From: Betaproteobacteria bacterium
GTDB lineage: Bacteria > Pseudomonadota > Gammaproteobacteria > Burkholderiales > SG8-39
Direction of reading: 5' to 3'
Assembly (NCBI GenBank): GCA_022340285.1
Contig: JAJDOG010000054.1
Location: 1 to 44,706 of the forward strand
Length of the DNA stretch: 44,706 bases
Below, piece by piece: positions 7,512 through 15,936 of this stretch. Below the pieces are notes generated by a model. The model saw only the letters and a list, made by a program, of their open reading frames with translations, did not search any database and was not told the origin of the DNA. A program made the translations under genes and the position numbers. Numbering within the stretch: position 1 is the first letter of the stretch; each line of letters opens with the position of its first letter.

Positions 7512-9985
7512 GCCGCCACCCGTCGCGCCGTGGCAGGTTTGGCCAGAAACTCAGATAGACCGAAATCCGGGGGGAAGTCATCCACGCGAATCACCTCGTC
7601 CCGCAAGGCGGCTGCCGTACGCAGACTTTCCCGTTCGGCTTCTTCGATGATCCCCGCGGCCCGCGCTGCGTCGGCGAGCGCTTCCGCAGTTGCGCCGGAA
7701 ACGCGGCCCTCCTTCTGTGCGGCGCGGATCCGCTTCTCGATCGATTCGGCTGCAATCGTCGCGTCGAGCGCCCGTTCCAGGATTGCGAAGGGATCGTTCT
7801 GATCCGAGGGCAGATACATGCCCGCCGTGAGGCGGTCGCGCGTCGCCGACGGCTCGATGAGGAGTCGTGCAACCTCGTGGCCGAGCTTGTCCGACGGCAC
7901 GACGTAGGGTCGCCCGATCGGAAAGATGATCCGCCGCAGCACCCACGACACGGCGCGGCTCGGGTAGTTGGAAATGACGCCTTCGAGCGCGTTCTGCGCG
8001 CGATACATGCAGTCCCAGATCGCCCAGTGCAGAAGTGGCGCATCGGCCGCCTGGCGTCCTTCGCCCTCGAAGCGTTTCAACACCGCAGAGGCCAGGTACA
8101 TGAGCGAAAGAATGTCGCCCAGCCGTGCGGACAGCTTCTCGCGGCGCTTGAGTCCGCCGCCCAGCGCGAGCATCGACACGTCGCCGATGAAGGCGAACGC
8201 GGCGGAGAAGCGGGTGAGCTGCTGATAGTAGCGACGCGTTTCCGGCGCCACATGGGCCGGGATCTTCACCCAGTGCGAGCCCGTGATCCCCATCACGAAC
8301 GCGCGCGCCGCGTTCGTGAAGGTGAATCCGACGTGGCTCCACAGCGCCTGGTCGAACGCACGTCCGGCGCGCTCCGGATCGCCGTCGCGCGCCGCGCTCA
8401 TTTCCTTGAGCACGTACGGATGACAGCGGATCGCTCCCTGGCCGAAGACGATCAGGCTGCGGGTCAGGATGTTCGCGCCCTCGACCGTGATCGACACCGG
8501 CACCTGCTGATACGCCCGCCCCATGAAGTTGTTCGGGCCCAGGCAGATGCCCTTGCCGCCCAGGACGTCCATCGCGTCGTTGACGATCTGCCGGTTGCGC
8601 TCGGTGACGTGGTACTTGACGATCGCGGAGATCACCGAAGGCCGCTCGCCGAGGTCGATCGCCCCCGCGGTCATCACGCGCGCCGCGTCGGCCATGTACA
8701 GGTTGCCGCCCATGCGCGTGAGCGCCTCCTCGATACCCTCGAACTTGCCGATCGGCGTCCGGAACTGGCTTCGCACGCGCGCATAGGCGCCGGTGCCGCG
8801 CACCGCGAGCTTCGACATGCCGACATTCGACGACGGCAGCGAGATCGACCGACCCGCAGCGAGGCTTTCCATCAGCATGCGCCAACCCTGTCCGGCCATT
8901 TCCCGCCCGCCGATGATCCAGTCGAGCGGCATGAAGACATCCTTGCCCCAGTTCGGACCGTTCTGGAACACCGCGTTCAGCGGCATATGCCGCCGGCCGA
9001 TGTGCACGCCCGGCGTGTCGGTCGGCACCAGCGCGCAGGTGATCCCCACGTCCTCTTCTCCCCCGAGCAGGCGGTCCGGGTCACGGAGCTGGAACGCGAG
9101 TCCGAGCAGCGTGGCGACCGGCCCCAGCGTGATGTAGCGCTTTTCCCAGGTGACGCGCATGCCGAGCACTTCCTTCCCGTTCCACATGCCCTTGCAAACG
9201 ATTCCGAAATCGGGAATCGCCGCCGCGTCGGAACCGGCGTGCGGATTGGTGAGCGCGAAGCAGGGGATCTCCTGACCCCGCGCGAGCCGCGGCAGATAGT
9301 GGTTCTTCTGTTCTTCGGTGCCGTAGTTGAGCAGAAGCTCGGCGGGGCCGAGCGAGTTGGGCACCATGACCGAGACGGCCGTGGCGCTGCACCGCGTGGA
9401 GAGCTTCATCACCACTTGCGAGTGCATGTAAGCCGAGAATTCCTTGCCGCCGTAGCGCTTCGGAATGATCATGCCGAGGAAGCCCTTGTCCTTGATGTAC
9501 TGCCAGACTTCCGGAGGCATGTCGTAGTTGTGGTGCGTCTGCTGCCAGTCGTTCGACATGGCACAGAGTTCCGCGGTCTCGTTGTCGAGAAAGGACTGCT
9601 CTTCCGAAGTCAGGGTGGAGGCGGGCAGGCCGAGCAGCTTGCCCCAGTCGGGATTGCCGGAGAAGAGCTCCGCATCCCACCAGACGGTTCCCGCGTTGAT
9701 GGCGTCCGATTCCGTCTGCGACATCGGCGGCATCACCCTGCGAAACGCCGCGAGCAAGCGGTCGCTGATGAGCGCTCGGCGCAGCGGCGCGAAGGTCAGG
9801 ACAGCGGCACTCGCGGCGAAGGCGATCAGCAGGACCGTCGTCACGCTCCCCGGGGCGCCCGCTGCCGCCGAGATGCCGAGCAGGAATGCGCCGATCGCGG
9901 CGGCCCACAGCCACGCCGGCGCCGCCGCGTAGGCGAGCGCGACGATGGCAACGACGAATCCCGCCAACCATAGTGCTGTCATCAT
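7508..9985 (-). CDS. fadE: FadE-type long acyl-CoA dehydrogenase
   Basis: This 825-residue protein matches the unusual length of FadE (about 814), twice that of ordinary acyl-CoA dehydrogenases. It introduces the 2,3-double bond into fatty acyl-CoA using FAD. The first 80 residues hold two or three hydrophobic segments typical of the membrane-anchored N-terminus. The flavin dehydrogenase core follows (ALTNPHAGSDAAAIPDFG, then the FEGIEEALTRMGGNLY helix region and DVLGGKGICLGP), and then the long C-terminal FadE extension. ATG at 9985 has AAGGAG 8 nt upstream. The gene follows the PsrA-like regulator gene by 40 bp and shares its promoter. It initiates the pathway completed by the two downstream enzymes. 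Confidence 0.93.
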   Translation of the reverse strand: MMTALWLAGFVVAIVALAYAAAPAWLWAAAIGAFLLGISAAAGAPGSVTTVLLIAFAASAAVLTFAPLRRALISDRLLAAFRRVMPPMSQTESDAINAGTVWWDAELFSGNPDWGKLLGLPASTLTSEEQSFLDNETAELCAMSNDWQQTHHNYDMPPEVWQYIKDKGFLGMIIPKRYGGKEFSAYMHSQVVMKLSTRCSATAVSVMVPNSLGPAELLLNYGTEEQKNHYLPRLARGQEIPCFALTNPHAGSDAAAIPDFGIVCKGMWNGKEVLGMRVTWEKRYITLGPVATLLGLAFQLRDPDRLLGGEEDVGITCALVPTDTPGVHIGRRHMPLNAVFQNGPNWGKDVFMPLDWIIGGREMAGQGWRMLMESLAAGRSISLPSSNVGMSKLAVRGTGAYARVRSQFRTPIGKFEGIEEALTRMGGNLYMADAARVMTAGAIDLGERPSVISAIVKYHVTERNRQIVNDAMDVLGGKGICLGPNNFMGRAYQQVPVSITVEGANILTRSLIVFGQGAIRCHPYVLKEMSAARDGDPERAGRAFDQALWSHVGFTFTNAARAFVMGITGSHWVKIPAHVAPETRRYYQQLTRFSAAFAFIGDVSMLALGGGLKRREKLSARLGDILSLMYLASAVLKRFEGEGRQAADAPLLHWAIWDCMYRAQNALEGVISNYPSRAVSWVLRRIIFPIGRPYVVPSDKLGHEVARLLIEPSATRDRLTAGMYLPSDQNDPFAILERALDATIAAESIEKRIRAAQKEGRVSGATAEALADAARAAGIIEEAERESLRTAAALRDEVIRVDDFPPDFGLSEFLAKPATARRVAA

Positions 9986-10025
9986 GAACTTTGCTCCTTG
10001 AGTCCTGATCGCGCGCGTCGCGTCT

Positions 10026-10778
10026 TCATGCGGCGCGCGAGCGGGCCTCGCTGTTACGTGCCGTGCGTTGCGGGCGCTCCTCTGCGGCGAGCGCGGCTCC
10101 CGGATCAGCAAAGTCCGGAAGCGGTGCCCTGAGGCCCGCGACCAAAAACGGTGCCAGCCGGCGCAGCAACAGCTCGTCGGTCGGCGTCTCCACCGCGCTC
10201 AACGCGGCGATCAGTCGCCATGTGTCGGCGCCGGCCAGCGTGTACGCGAGCGCGCCCATCATGAAATGCAGCCTCCATATGAGCTCGCGCCGTGGAATCT
10301 CCGGTAGCGCCTCCGAGAACGCTTCCTTGAATCGTTCGAGCGTCGGGGCGTAACGCTCCGCAAGAAAATCCCGGAGCGTCGGCGAGGGATCCACGTACGC
10401 CCGGCCGAGCAGCCTGAGGAAGTCGCGCCCGCCGCGCCGCGGGTCGCGCGCAAGCTGCATTGCCGGAACGAACATCGCGGCCAGGACGTGCTCGCAGGCG
10501 AGGGGCGCGCCTTTCGCGGTGCGCCGATATTCGTCAAGCAGCGTGACGCGCGCGTCGTTGAGCGTATCGAACCTGCGCGCGATCATGGCCGTGAAGAGGC
10601 CGTTCTTGCCGCCGAAGTGATAGTTCACAGCTGCCAGGTTGACCTTCGCCCGCGTCGTGACCATGCGCAGGCTCGTGCCATCGAATCCGCGCTCGATGAA
10701 AAGCGCCTCGGCCGCATCGAACATGCGGTCGCGCGTGTCCTGGTTGGACCGGGTATCCGGGCTGGCGTTTCTGGCCAT
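10026..10778 (-). CDS. psrA: PsrA-like TetR-family regulator of fatty-acid oxidation
   Basis: This 250-residue TetR-family protein has an N-terminal helix-turn-helix whose segment GTSLRMVTTRAKVNLAAVNY (about residues 36-55) closely resembles that of Pseudomonas PsrA, followed by HFGGKNGLF. PsrA is known to repress beta-oxidation genes and its own gene, and to release DNA on binding long-chain acyl-CoA. The first gene of the operon, it lies directly upstream of fadE. A perfect CAAAC-N4-GTTTG operator overlaps its promoter (10791-10834). ATG at 10778 is chosen over a TTG 9 nt upstream; neither has a strong ribosome binding site. Assignment as PsrA orthologue is inferred from the helix similarity, the operator and the gene context together. 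Confidence 0.85.
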   Translation of the reverse strand: MARNASPDTRSNQDTRDRMFDAAEALFIERGFDGTSLRMVTTRAKVNLAAVNYHFGGKNGLFTAMIARRFDTLNDARVTLLDEYRRTAKGAPLACEHVLAAMFVPAMQLARDPRRGGRDFLRLLGRAYVDPSPTLRDFLAERYAPTLERFKEAFSEALPEIPRRELIWRLHFMMGALAYTLAGADTWRLIAALSAVETPTDELLLRRLAPFLVAGLRAPLPDFADPGAALAAEERPQRTARNSEARSRAA

Positions 10779-10790
10779 GTGCGGCAATTT

Positions 10791-10806
10791 TCAAACGGTT
10801 GTTTGA
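10791..10806. promoter_or_regulatory. PsrA-type operator
   Basis: TCAAACGGTTGTTTGA is a perfect inverted repeat with a 4-nt centre. It matches the published PsrA consensus G/C-AAAC-N2-4-GTTTG-C/G. It lies 12 bp upstream of the regulator start codon and immediately downstream of the predicted -10 box. Bound repressor would therefore cover the transcription start. This supports autoregulation and control of the whole fad operon. Confidence 0.8.
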
Positions 10807-10834
10807 AGCATACGTTCAATGCGCCGGGAGTCAA
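10807..10834 (-). promoter_or_regulatory. Predicted sigma-70 promoter of the psrA-fad operon
   Basis: Reading the minus strand, TTGACT (10834-10829, 5/6 to consensus) is followed after 16 bp by TATGCT (10812-10807, 4/6). The operator abuts its downstream edge. No other convincing promoter was seen between psrA and the thioesterase gene. Confidence 0.6.
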
Positions 10835-10979
10835 CCCCGGGCCCCGGAAGGGCCAGGTCGTGCACGCCCCGGAACGGTGCCCTAACTCCTTGGGAAACCT
10901 TGAATTAGCCACTTTCGTCCCAAGCTTTAGAATCCCCCTTCTAGAAGCACTCTCGAAATCGCTTTAGCCTGGAAATCTC

Positions 10980-12800
10980 TTGAGACGCTACGCTGCTTCC
11001 GACTCCCCACCCCCACCCGCCGCCTCGCGCAATCGGGGCAACGACTGGCGGGTCCTCAAGTCGCTCTTCCCCTACGTCTGGGAATTCCGGTGGCGCGTGG
11101 CGCTGGCGCTCGTCTTCATGGTCGCGGCCAAGCTGGCGAACGTCAGCGTGCCGATCGTGCTCAAGGAGATCGTCGACTCGCTCACGGTGAAGAATGCCGT
11201 CCTGATCGTGCCGATGGCGCTGCTCGTCGCGTACGGTCTGCTGAGACTCTCCACGACCCTCTTCACCGAGCTGCGCGAGCTCACCTTCGCAAAGGTCACA
11301 CACCGCGCGGTGCGGCGCATTGCGCTCGCCGTGTTCCGCCACCTGCACTCGCTCTCCCTGCGGTTCCATCTCGAACGCCAGACCGGGGGCATGTCGCGGG
11401 ACATCGAGCGCGGCGCGCGCGGCATCACCACGCTCCTCGGCTACACGCTCTACAGCATCCTGCCGACGCTGGTGGAGATCAGTCTCGTGATCGGGATCCT
11501 GCTCACGAAGTACGAGCCGAGCTTCGCGCTGATCGCCCTAGGCACGCTGACGATCTACATCGGCTACAGCGTAACGGTCACGGAGTGGCGCACCAAGTTC
11601 CGGCGCCAGATGAACGAGGAGGACTCGCGTGCGAACACGCGCGCGATCGATTCGCTGCTCAACTACGAGACGGTGAAGTACTTCGGGAACGAGGATCACG
11701 AAGCGCGACGCTACGACGAGAACCTGCAACGCTACGAGCGTGCCGCGGTGAAGAGCCAGACTTCGCTTTCCGCGCTGAATACCGGCCAGGCCGTGATCAT
11801 CGCCATCGGCGTCGTGCTGATCATGTGGCGGGCGACGGCCGGCGTCGTTGCGGGAACCCTGACGATCGGTGACCTGGTCCTGGTCAATGCGTTCCTGATC
11901 CAGCTCTATATCCCGCTGAATTTTCTCGGGGTGCTCTACCGGGAGATCAAGCAGGCGATCGCCGACATGGAGCGCATGTTCGGTGTGCTCGAGCAGCATC
12001 GCGAGATCGAGGATCAGGCCGGCGCTCCGGTTCTTGCGGCGGTCAACCCGACGGTTCGCTTCGAGAACGTGGGCTTCGCCTACGAGCCGCGGCGGCAGAT
12101 CCTGCACGACGTCAGCTTCGAGATCCCGTCCGGCGCGACGGTGGCGGTCGTCGGGCACTCCGGCTCCGGAAAATCGACGCTCGCCCGGCTGCTCTTCCGC
12201 TTCTACGACGTCGGCGCGGGGCGGATCACGGTGAACGGCGTGGACATTCGCGACGTCACCCAGGCGAGCCTGCGCGCCGCGATCGGGATCGTTCCGCAGG
12301 ACACGGTGCTCTTCAACGACACGATCCTCTACAACATTCAATACGGTCGGCCGCAGGCGTCGGCCGAAGAGGTGATCGAGGCCGCGCGTGCCGCGCACAT
12401 ACACGGTTTCATTCAGTCGCTGCCGGACGGTTACGACACGGTCGTGGGCGAGCGTGGGCTCAAGCTGTCCGGCGGGGAGAAGCAGCGCGTCGCGATCGCG
12501 CGCGCGCTGCTCAAGGACCCGCAGATACTCGTCTTCGACGAGGCCACTTCGGCGCTCGACTCCAAGTCGGAGAAGGCGATCCAGGCCGAGCTCGACCGCA
12601 TCGCCCAGGGCCGCACGGCGCTGGTGATCGCGCACCGGCTCTCGACCGTCATGGACGCGGACGAGATCATCGTGATGGAGAGCGGGCGCATCGTCGAGCG
12701 CGGCAGCCATCGCAGCCTGCTCGAGCGCGGGGGCCACTACGCCCAGATGTGGCAACTGCAACAGCTGGAAGCCGCCGAACGCGAAGCCATGGCGGCGTGA
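10980..12800 (+). CDS. Atm1-type ABC exporter (permease fused to ATPase)
   Basis: This 606-residue half-transporter has an N-terminal six-helix membrane domain (about 35-330) and a C-terminal ABC ATPase. The membrane domain contains the Atm1 signature NYETVKYFGNEDHEARRYDE. The ATPase shows Walker A GHSGSGKST (392-400), Q-loop VPQDTVLFNDT, signature LSGGEKQR (496 on), Walker B ILVFDE with Asp520, and H-loop IAHRLST. Atm1 relatives export glutathione-linked compounds, including metal-glutathione conjugates, as inner-membrane homodimers. The TTG at 10980 is the only plausible start upstream of the first helix; the next ATG is inside a membrane segment. The gene is transcribed divergently from psrA and stands alone. 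The cargo is not shown by the sequence. Confidence 0.9.
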   Translation: MRRYAASDSPPPPAASRNRGNDWRVLKSLFPYVWEFRWRVALALVFMVAAKLANVSVPIVLKEIVDSLTVKNAVLIVPMALLVAYGLLRLSTTLFTELRELTFAKVTHRAVRRIALAVFRHLHSLSLRFHLERQTGGMSRDIERGARGITTLLGYTLYSILPTLVEISLVIGILLTKYEPSFALIALGTLTIYIGYSVTVTEWRTKFRRQMNEEDSRANTRAIDSLLNYETVKYFGNEDHEARRYDENLQRYERAAVKSQTSLSALNTGQAVIIAIGVVLIMWRATAGVVAGTLTIGDLVLVNAFLIQLYIPLNFLGVLYREIKQAIADMERMFGVLEQHREIEDQAGAPVLAAVNPTVRFENVGFAYEPRRQILHDVSFEIPSGATVAVVGHSGSGKSTLARLLFRFYDVGAGRITVNGVDIRDVTQASLRAAIGIVPQDTVLFNDTILYNIQYGRPQASAEEVIEAARAAHIHGFIQSLPDGYDTVVGERGLKLSGGEKQRVAIARALLKDPQILVFDEATSALDSKSEKAIQAELDRIAQGRTALVIAHRLSTVMDADEIIVMESGRIVERGSHRSLLERGGHYAQMWQLQQLEAAEREAMAA

Positions 12801-12818
12801 CGGGGCGGCTTGTTGTTT

Positions 12819-12924
12819 CCCCTCCTCTCCGAGGAGGGGTGCCGCCGGAGGCGGCGGGGTGGTGTGCGGGAATCGGTGAACCACCCCGTCTGCTTCGCAG
12901 CCACCCCTCCTTGAAAAGGAGGGG
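12819..12924. repeat. Dispersed palindromic repeat, copy 2 (complete paired element)
   Basis: The left half (12819-12862) has a CCCCTCCTC / GAGGAGGGG hairpin, then TGCCGCCGGAGGCGGCGGGG ending in TGG. The right half (12880-12924) is its mirror image: CCACCCCG, the TGCTTCGCA mini-hairpin, CCACCCCTCCTT / AAGGAGGGG. It starts 18 bp after the ABC exporter stop. Three other paired or half copies occur at 3437, 27156 and 32805, and a lone hairpin at 40960. Confidence 0.8.
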
Positions 12925-12979
12925 AAAAACCCTTCCTCCACCACGGAACGGATCCCTTTTAGCGGGAAGGAGGGTAACG

Positions 12980-13028
12980 GGAGGAAAGCAGCCGGTTTCC
13001 TCCTGTTCGTAACCGTCTAGCCGGTTAC
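12980..13028. terminator. Hairpin pair between convergent genes
   Basis: Two inverted repeats lie between the convergent ABC exporter and NnrU genes: GGAGGAAA / TTTCCTCC (12980-13003, 8-nt loop) and GTAACCG / CGGTTAC (13009-13028, 6-nt loop, overlapping the nnrU-like stop). Neither is followed by a clean T run, so a bidirectional terminator role is a suggestion. Confidence 0.4.
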
Positions 13029-13720
13029 GCGACGATAGCTGGTACGCCGAATAACCAGCGATGGCTGAGTAGCAAGATGAGATATACGACGACCCCTAGG
13101 CCGAGGCGCCACCAGCCGATTCCCTTCCAGTCCACCTTGACGCGCCCCGCGGCTGCGGCGGCAAACGGCACCAGGGAGGTTCTTCCGGAAAAAGCCTGCC
13201 AGGCGTCTCCGAGCCGGAGCGCGCGCTTGTGATCGATCGCGGCCATTCCGCCGAGAGAAAGAATCAGCATGCCTCCGAACAGCATCGCCGAGGCCGCGTC
13301 GCCGTTCGCCGCGAGATGCGCAACCGCCCAGAGGGCGACGCCCCAGAGGAACGGGTGCCGCGTGATCGTGACGATTCCCCGGGCAGCGCGGCTTGCATCG
13401 CGGAGGCGTTCGCCGCCCACGGCGGTCGGGTTGGGGGTCGTTAGCCCGATGACTGCGAGGACCAGCGCAATCGGCATCAAGCACGCGGCGATGAAACGGC
13501 CAAAGAGTCCGAGCTCCCAGATACCCACGAACGGGGCGCCGCGGTACGCGAGAACGACCCAGACGAGGAACACCGCGGACACCAGCGAATACACCCCGAG
13601 GAACGGTCTCTCGCCCAGAGTGGCCACCAGGCGTGAGCGCACCGGAGGCCAGGACAGCAGAAAGTGGCTGCCGGCGAAGCCGACCATTGCGACCAACAGC
13701 GCGAAGAGAGTGCCCGTCAC
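13025..13720 (-). CDS. NnrU-family membrane protein
   Basis: This 231-residue integral membrane protein has about six hydrophobic segments (for example residues 5-22, 38-58, 68-90, 128-158 and 203-225). The conserved NnrU-family stretch TRHPFLWGVALWAVAHLAAN is near residue 120. NnrU was named for its link to nitric-oxide and nitrite reduction, and the family also includes isoprenoid-modifying relatives; the biochemical role here is not evident. GTG at 13720 is used as start; no strong Shine-Dalgarno is visible and an ATG ten codons later is possible. It converges on the ABC exporter and is divergent from the PBP7-like gene. No denitrification genes are nearby. Confidence 0.82.
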   Translation of the reverse strand: MTGTLFALLVAMVGFAGSHFLLSWPPVRSRLVATLGERPFLGVYSLVSAVFLVWVVLAYRGAPFVGIWELGLFGRFIAACLMPIALVLAVIGLTTPNPTAVGGERLRDASRAARGIVTITRHPFLWGVALWAVAHLAANGDAASAMLFGGMLILSLGGMAAIDHKRALRLGDAWQAFSGRTSLVPFAAAAAGRVKVDWKGIGWWRLGLGVVVYLILLLSHRWLFGVPAIVA

Positions 13721-13896
13721 GGTCGGTCATTCTAAGGGGGGTGGCGCCGCGCAGGCGCGCGAGAGCGATTGCTTTCGCTCCGCCCGATGGAGGGCGGGCG
13801 GATGCCGATGGCATAGACCGGGCCGGGAAACCGGTGTCGGACCCCTGTCAAATCCGAACTTTAGCGTGAGGTTGTTCACGTATCTCGTTATTTTCG

Positions 13897-13925
13897 TTGT
13901 CGAAGCGCGCCAGGGCCGCTACACT
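13897..13925 (+). promoter_or_regulatory. Predicted promoter of the DD-peptidase gene
   Basis: TTGTCG (13897-13902) and TACACT (13920-13925) are separated by 17 bp, each 4/6 to the sigma-70 consensus. The start codon of the next gene is 30 bp downstream. Confidence 0.4.
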
Positions 13926-13955
13926 TTCCCCTACTTGGGAGAGGGGTGGCCTGCA

Positions 13956-14930
13956 ATGTCGATTCGCTTCCGAAGGGCAGCGGTTGGAGTGTTTTTCGCG
14001 CTTGTGGCGCAAGCGGCGTTCGTTCCGGCGCAGGCTGGCGTGCCTGCCGATCCCAAGGTTCGCTCGGCCTCCGTTCTGGTCCTGGATCAATCGACCGGCG
14101 AGGTGCTGTACAGCAAGAACGAATCGGCGGTCGTACCGATCGCCTCCATCACCAAGCTGATGACCGCGATGGTGACGCTCGACGCGGGGTTGCCCCTCGA
14201 CGAGGAAGTCACGATCGAGCGCGAAAAGCTGGCGACCGTGAAGGGCACCAAGATACGCTCGGCCTTGCGCATCCGCGACAAGGTGAAGCGCGACGATCTT
14301 CTCAAGCTCGCCCTCATGGCGTCGGAAAACCGCGCGGCGGCGGCGCTCGGCATCAGCTACCCCGGCGGACTGGATCTGTTCGTCGAAGCGATGAACGCGA
14401 AGGCGCTCTTGCTCGGCATGAGCGACACACATTTCGTCGAGCCCACCGGCCTGTCGGCGCAGAACGTGTCCAGCGCGGGCGATCTTGCCCGGCTCGTCGA
14501 GGCCGCACACACCTATCCGCTGATCCGCGCGTACTCGACCGCGAAGTCGCACCAAATCCGGGTCGGCAAGCGCAAGCTTTCGTATCACAACACCAACCGG
14601 CTCGTCTCCAGCCCGACGTGGGAGATCGGCGTGCAGAAGACCGGCTTCATCCGGGCGGCTGGCCGCTGCCTCGTCATGCAGGCGAACATCGAGGCCCGGC
14701 CGCTCATCTTCGTGCTGCTCGATTCGGTCGGCAAGTACACCCGGATCGGCGACGCGAATCGACTCCGCCGCTGGCTCGAGGCGACGAAGGCTCTTGCGTC
14801 CGAAGCGATCGCGTCATCCGAGAATCCGAAACGCCGTTCGGCCTCCGCGCCCGGCTCGCGTTACGATAGCGGCTCCGAGAGTGGGAGCCGCGTGAGTGTC
14901 CAGTACCCATCCGCAACGAATTACTGGTGA
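13956..14930 (+). CDS. pbpG: PBP7-type D-alanyl-D-alanine endopeptidase
   Basis: This 324-residue serine peptidase of the penicillin-binding fold acts on peptidoglycan cross-links in the periplasm. A Sec signal peptide is clear (basic start, hydrophobic 10-24, cleavage after AQA near residue 27). The three active-site motifs are present: S64-I-T-K67, S123-E-N125 and K228-T-G230. Length and motif spacing fit PBP7 rather than the larger DacA/DacC carboxypeptidases. ATG at 13956 gives a complete signal peptide; longer open frame upstream is not coding-like. The last 40 residues are low-complexity and Ser/Arg-rich, and the 3' end overlaps the start of the egtD gene by 35 bp in another frame. Confidence 0.9.
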   Translation: MSIRFRRAAVGVFFALVAQAAFVPAQAGVPADPKVRSASVLVLDQSTGEVLYSKNESAVVPIASITKLMTAMVTLDAGLPLDEEVTIEREKLATVKGTKIRSALRIRDKVKRDDLLKLALMASENRAAAALGISYPGGLDLFVEAMNAKALLLGMSDTHFVEPTGLSAQNVSSAGDLARLVEAAHTYPLIRAYSTAKSHQIRVGKRKLSYHNTNRLVSSPTWEIGVQKTGFIRAAGRCLVMQANIEARPLIFVLLDSVGKYTRIGDANRLRRWLEATKALASEAIASSENPKRRSASAPGSRYDSGSESGSRVSVQYPSATNYW

Positions 14931-15930
14931 GCCCGCCGGGCCTGCCGCGCCGCCGTCCCGGTTCGCGCTTCCCGGCATTGTCCGCTTCTATGATTGCCTG
15001 ACCGAGGCGTCGTCGTTCCTCGACGATGTCCTGCGCGGCCTCTCGGCCCCGCAGAAGGTCCTTCCGCCGAAGCACTTCTACGACGCACAGGGATCGCAGC
15101 TCTTCGAGGAGATCTGCGAGCTTCCCGAGTATTACCCGACGCGTACCGAGATGGCGATCATGCGGGAGCACCTCCCCGAGATCGTCCAGATGCTGGGACC
15201 CGACATGGAGCTTATCGAGCTGGGGTCCGGCGCGAGCGTCAAGACGCGTCTGCTCATCGAGCAGGGGCGACCCGCCCTCTACGTGCCGATCGAGATCGCC
15301 GATTCGGCGCTGCGCGGCGCATCGGCGAAGCTCGCCGAGCGGTTTCCGTGGCTGCATATCTGCGCCGTGCGCGCGGACTTCTCGCGCCCGCTCCGGATGC
15401 CGAGCTTTACCGGTGTGCCGGTCAAGCTCAAGGTGGTCTACTTTCCCGGTTCGACGATCGGCAACTTCACCCCGGAGGACGCGGTTGCGCTGTTGCACAA
15501 CGTTCGCGGGCTCGCGGGCACCGGCGGGCGCCTGTTGATCGGTGTCGATCTCAAGAAGGACCGGCGCACGCTCGAATCGGCGTATGACGATGCGGCGGGC
15601 GTAACCGCACGGTTCAACCTGAATCTGCTCGCGCGCATCAATCGGGAGCTCGGCGGAGATTTCCAGCTCAAACGCTTCCGGCACAAGGCGTTTTACGACG
15701 AGCGCCTGGGACGGGTCGAGATGCACCTCGAAAGCGTGTATTCGCAATTCGTGCACGTCGCGGGCCAGCGATTCGACTTCAAGCCGGGCGAGACCATTCA
15801 CACCGAGAACTCGTGCAAGTACACGGTGCCGGAATTCCAGGCGCTCGCGCGCCGCGCAGGCTTCGAGCCGCAGCAAGTCTGGACGGACGCGCGGAACCTG
15901 TTCTCCGTGCATCTCATGATCGCGGTGTAG
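14896..15930 (+). CDS. egtD: EgtD-type L-histidine N-alpha-methyltransferase
   Basis: This 344-residue SAM-dependent enzyme trimethylates histidine to hercynine, the first step to ergothioneine. Diagnostic blocks are PPKHFYDAQGSQLFEEICEL (57-76) with the following YYPTRTE, the SAM motif ELGSGAS (108-114), PGSTIGNFTPEDA with Asn190, and IHTENSCKYT. In that last block Glu304 and Ser306 match the histidine-contacting residues known from the mycobacterial enzyme. GTG at 14896 has GGGAG 8 nt upstream; the N-terminal 20 residues are Pro/Ala-rich. The gene overlaps the PBP7-like gene and the redoxin gene starts 6 bp after its stop. No egtB-like sulphoxide synthase gene is in the window, so the end product is unproven. 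Confidence 0.88.
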   Translation: MSSTHPQRITGEPAGPAAPPSRFALPGIVRFYDCLTEASSFLDDVLRGLSAPQKVLPPKHFYDAQGSQLFEEICELPEYYPTRTEMAIMREHLPEIVQMLGPDMELIELGSGASVKTRLLIEQGRPALYVPIEIADSALRGASAKLAERFPWLHICAVRADFSRPLRMPSFTGVPVKLKVVYFPGSTIGNFTPEDAVALLHNVRGLAGTGGRLLIGVDLKKDRRTLESAYDDAAGVTARFNLNLLARINRELGGDFQLKRFRHKAFYDERLGRVEMHLESVYSQFVHVAGQRFDFKPGETIHTENSCKYTVPEFQALARRAGFEPQQVWTDARNLFSVHLMIAV

Positions 15931-15936
15931 GCTGCC

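Noticed and set aside
10900-10979. A CIRCE/HrcA or heat-shock site upstream of the ABC exporter (TTAGCC...CACTCTCG)
   Set aside because: The sequence lacks the required TTAGCACTC-N9-GAGTGCTAA dyad; no convincing -35/-10 pair was found either.
13825-13860. GGGAAACCGGTGTCGGACCCC segment as another dispersed repeat
   Set aside because: It looks repeat-like, but no second copy occurs in this window, so it cannot be supported here.
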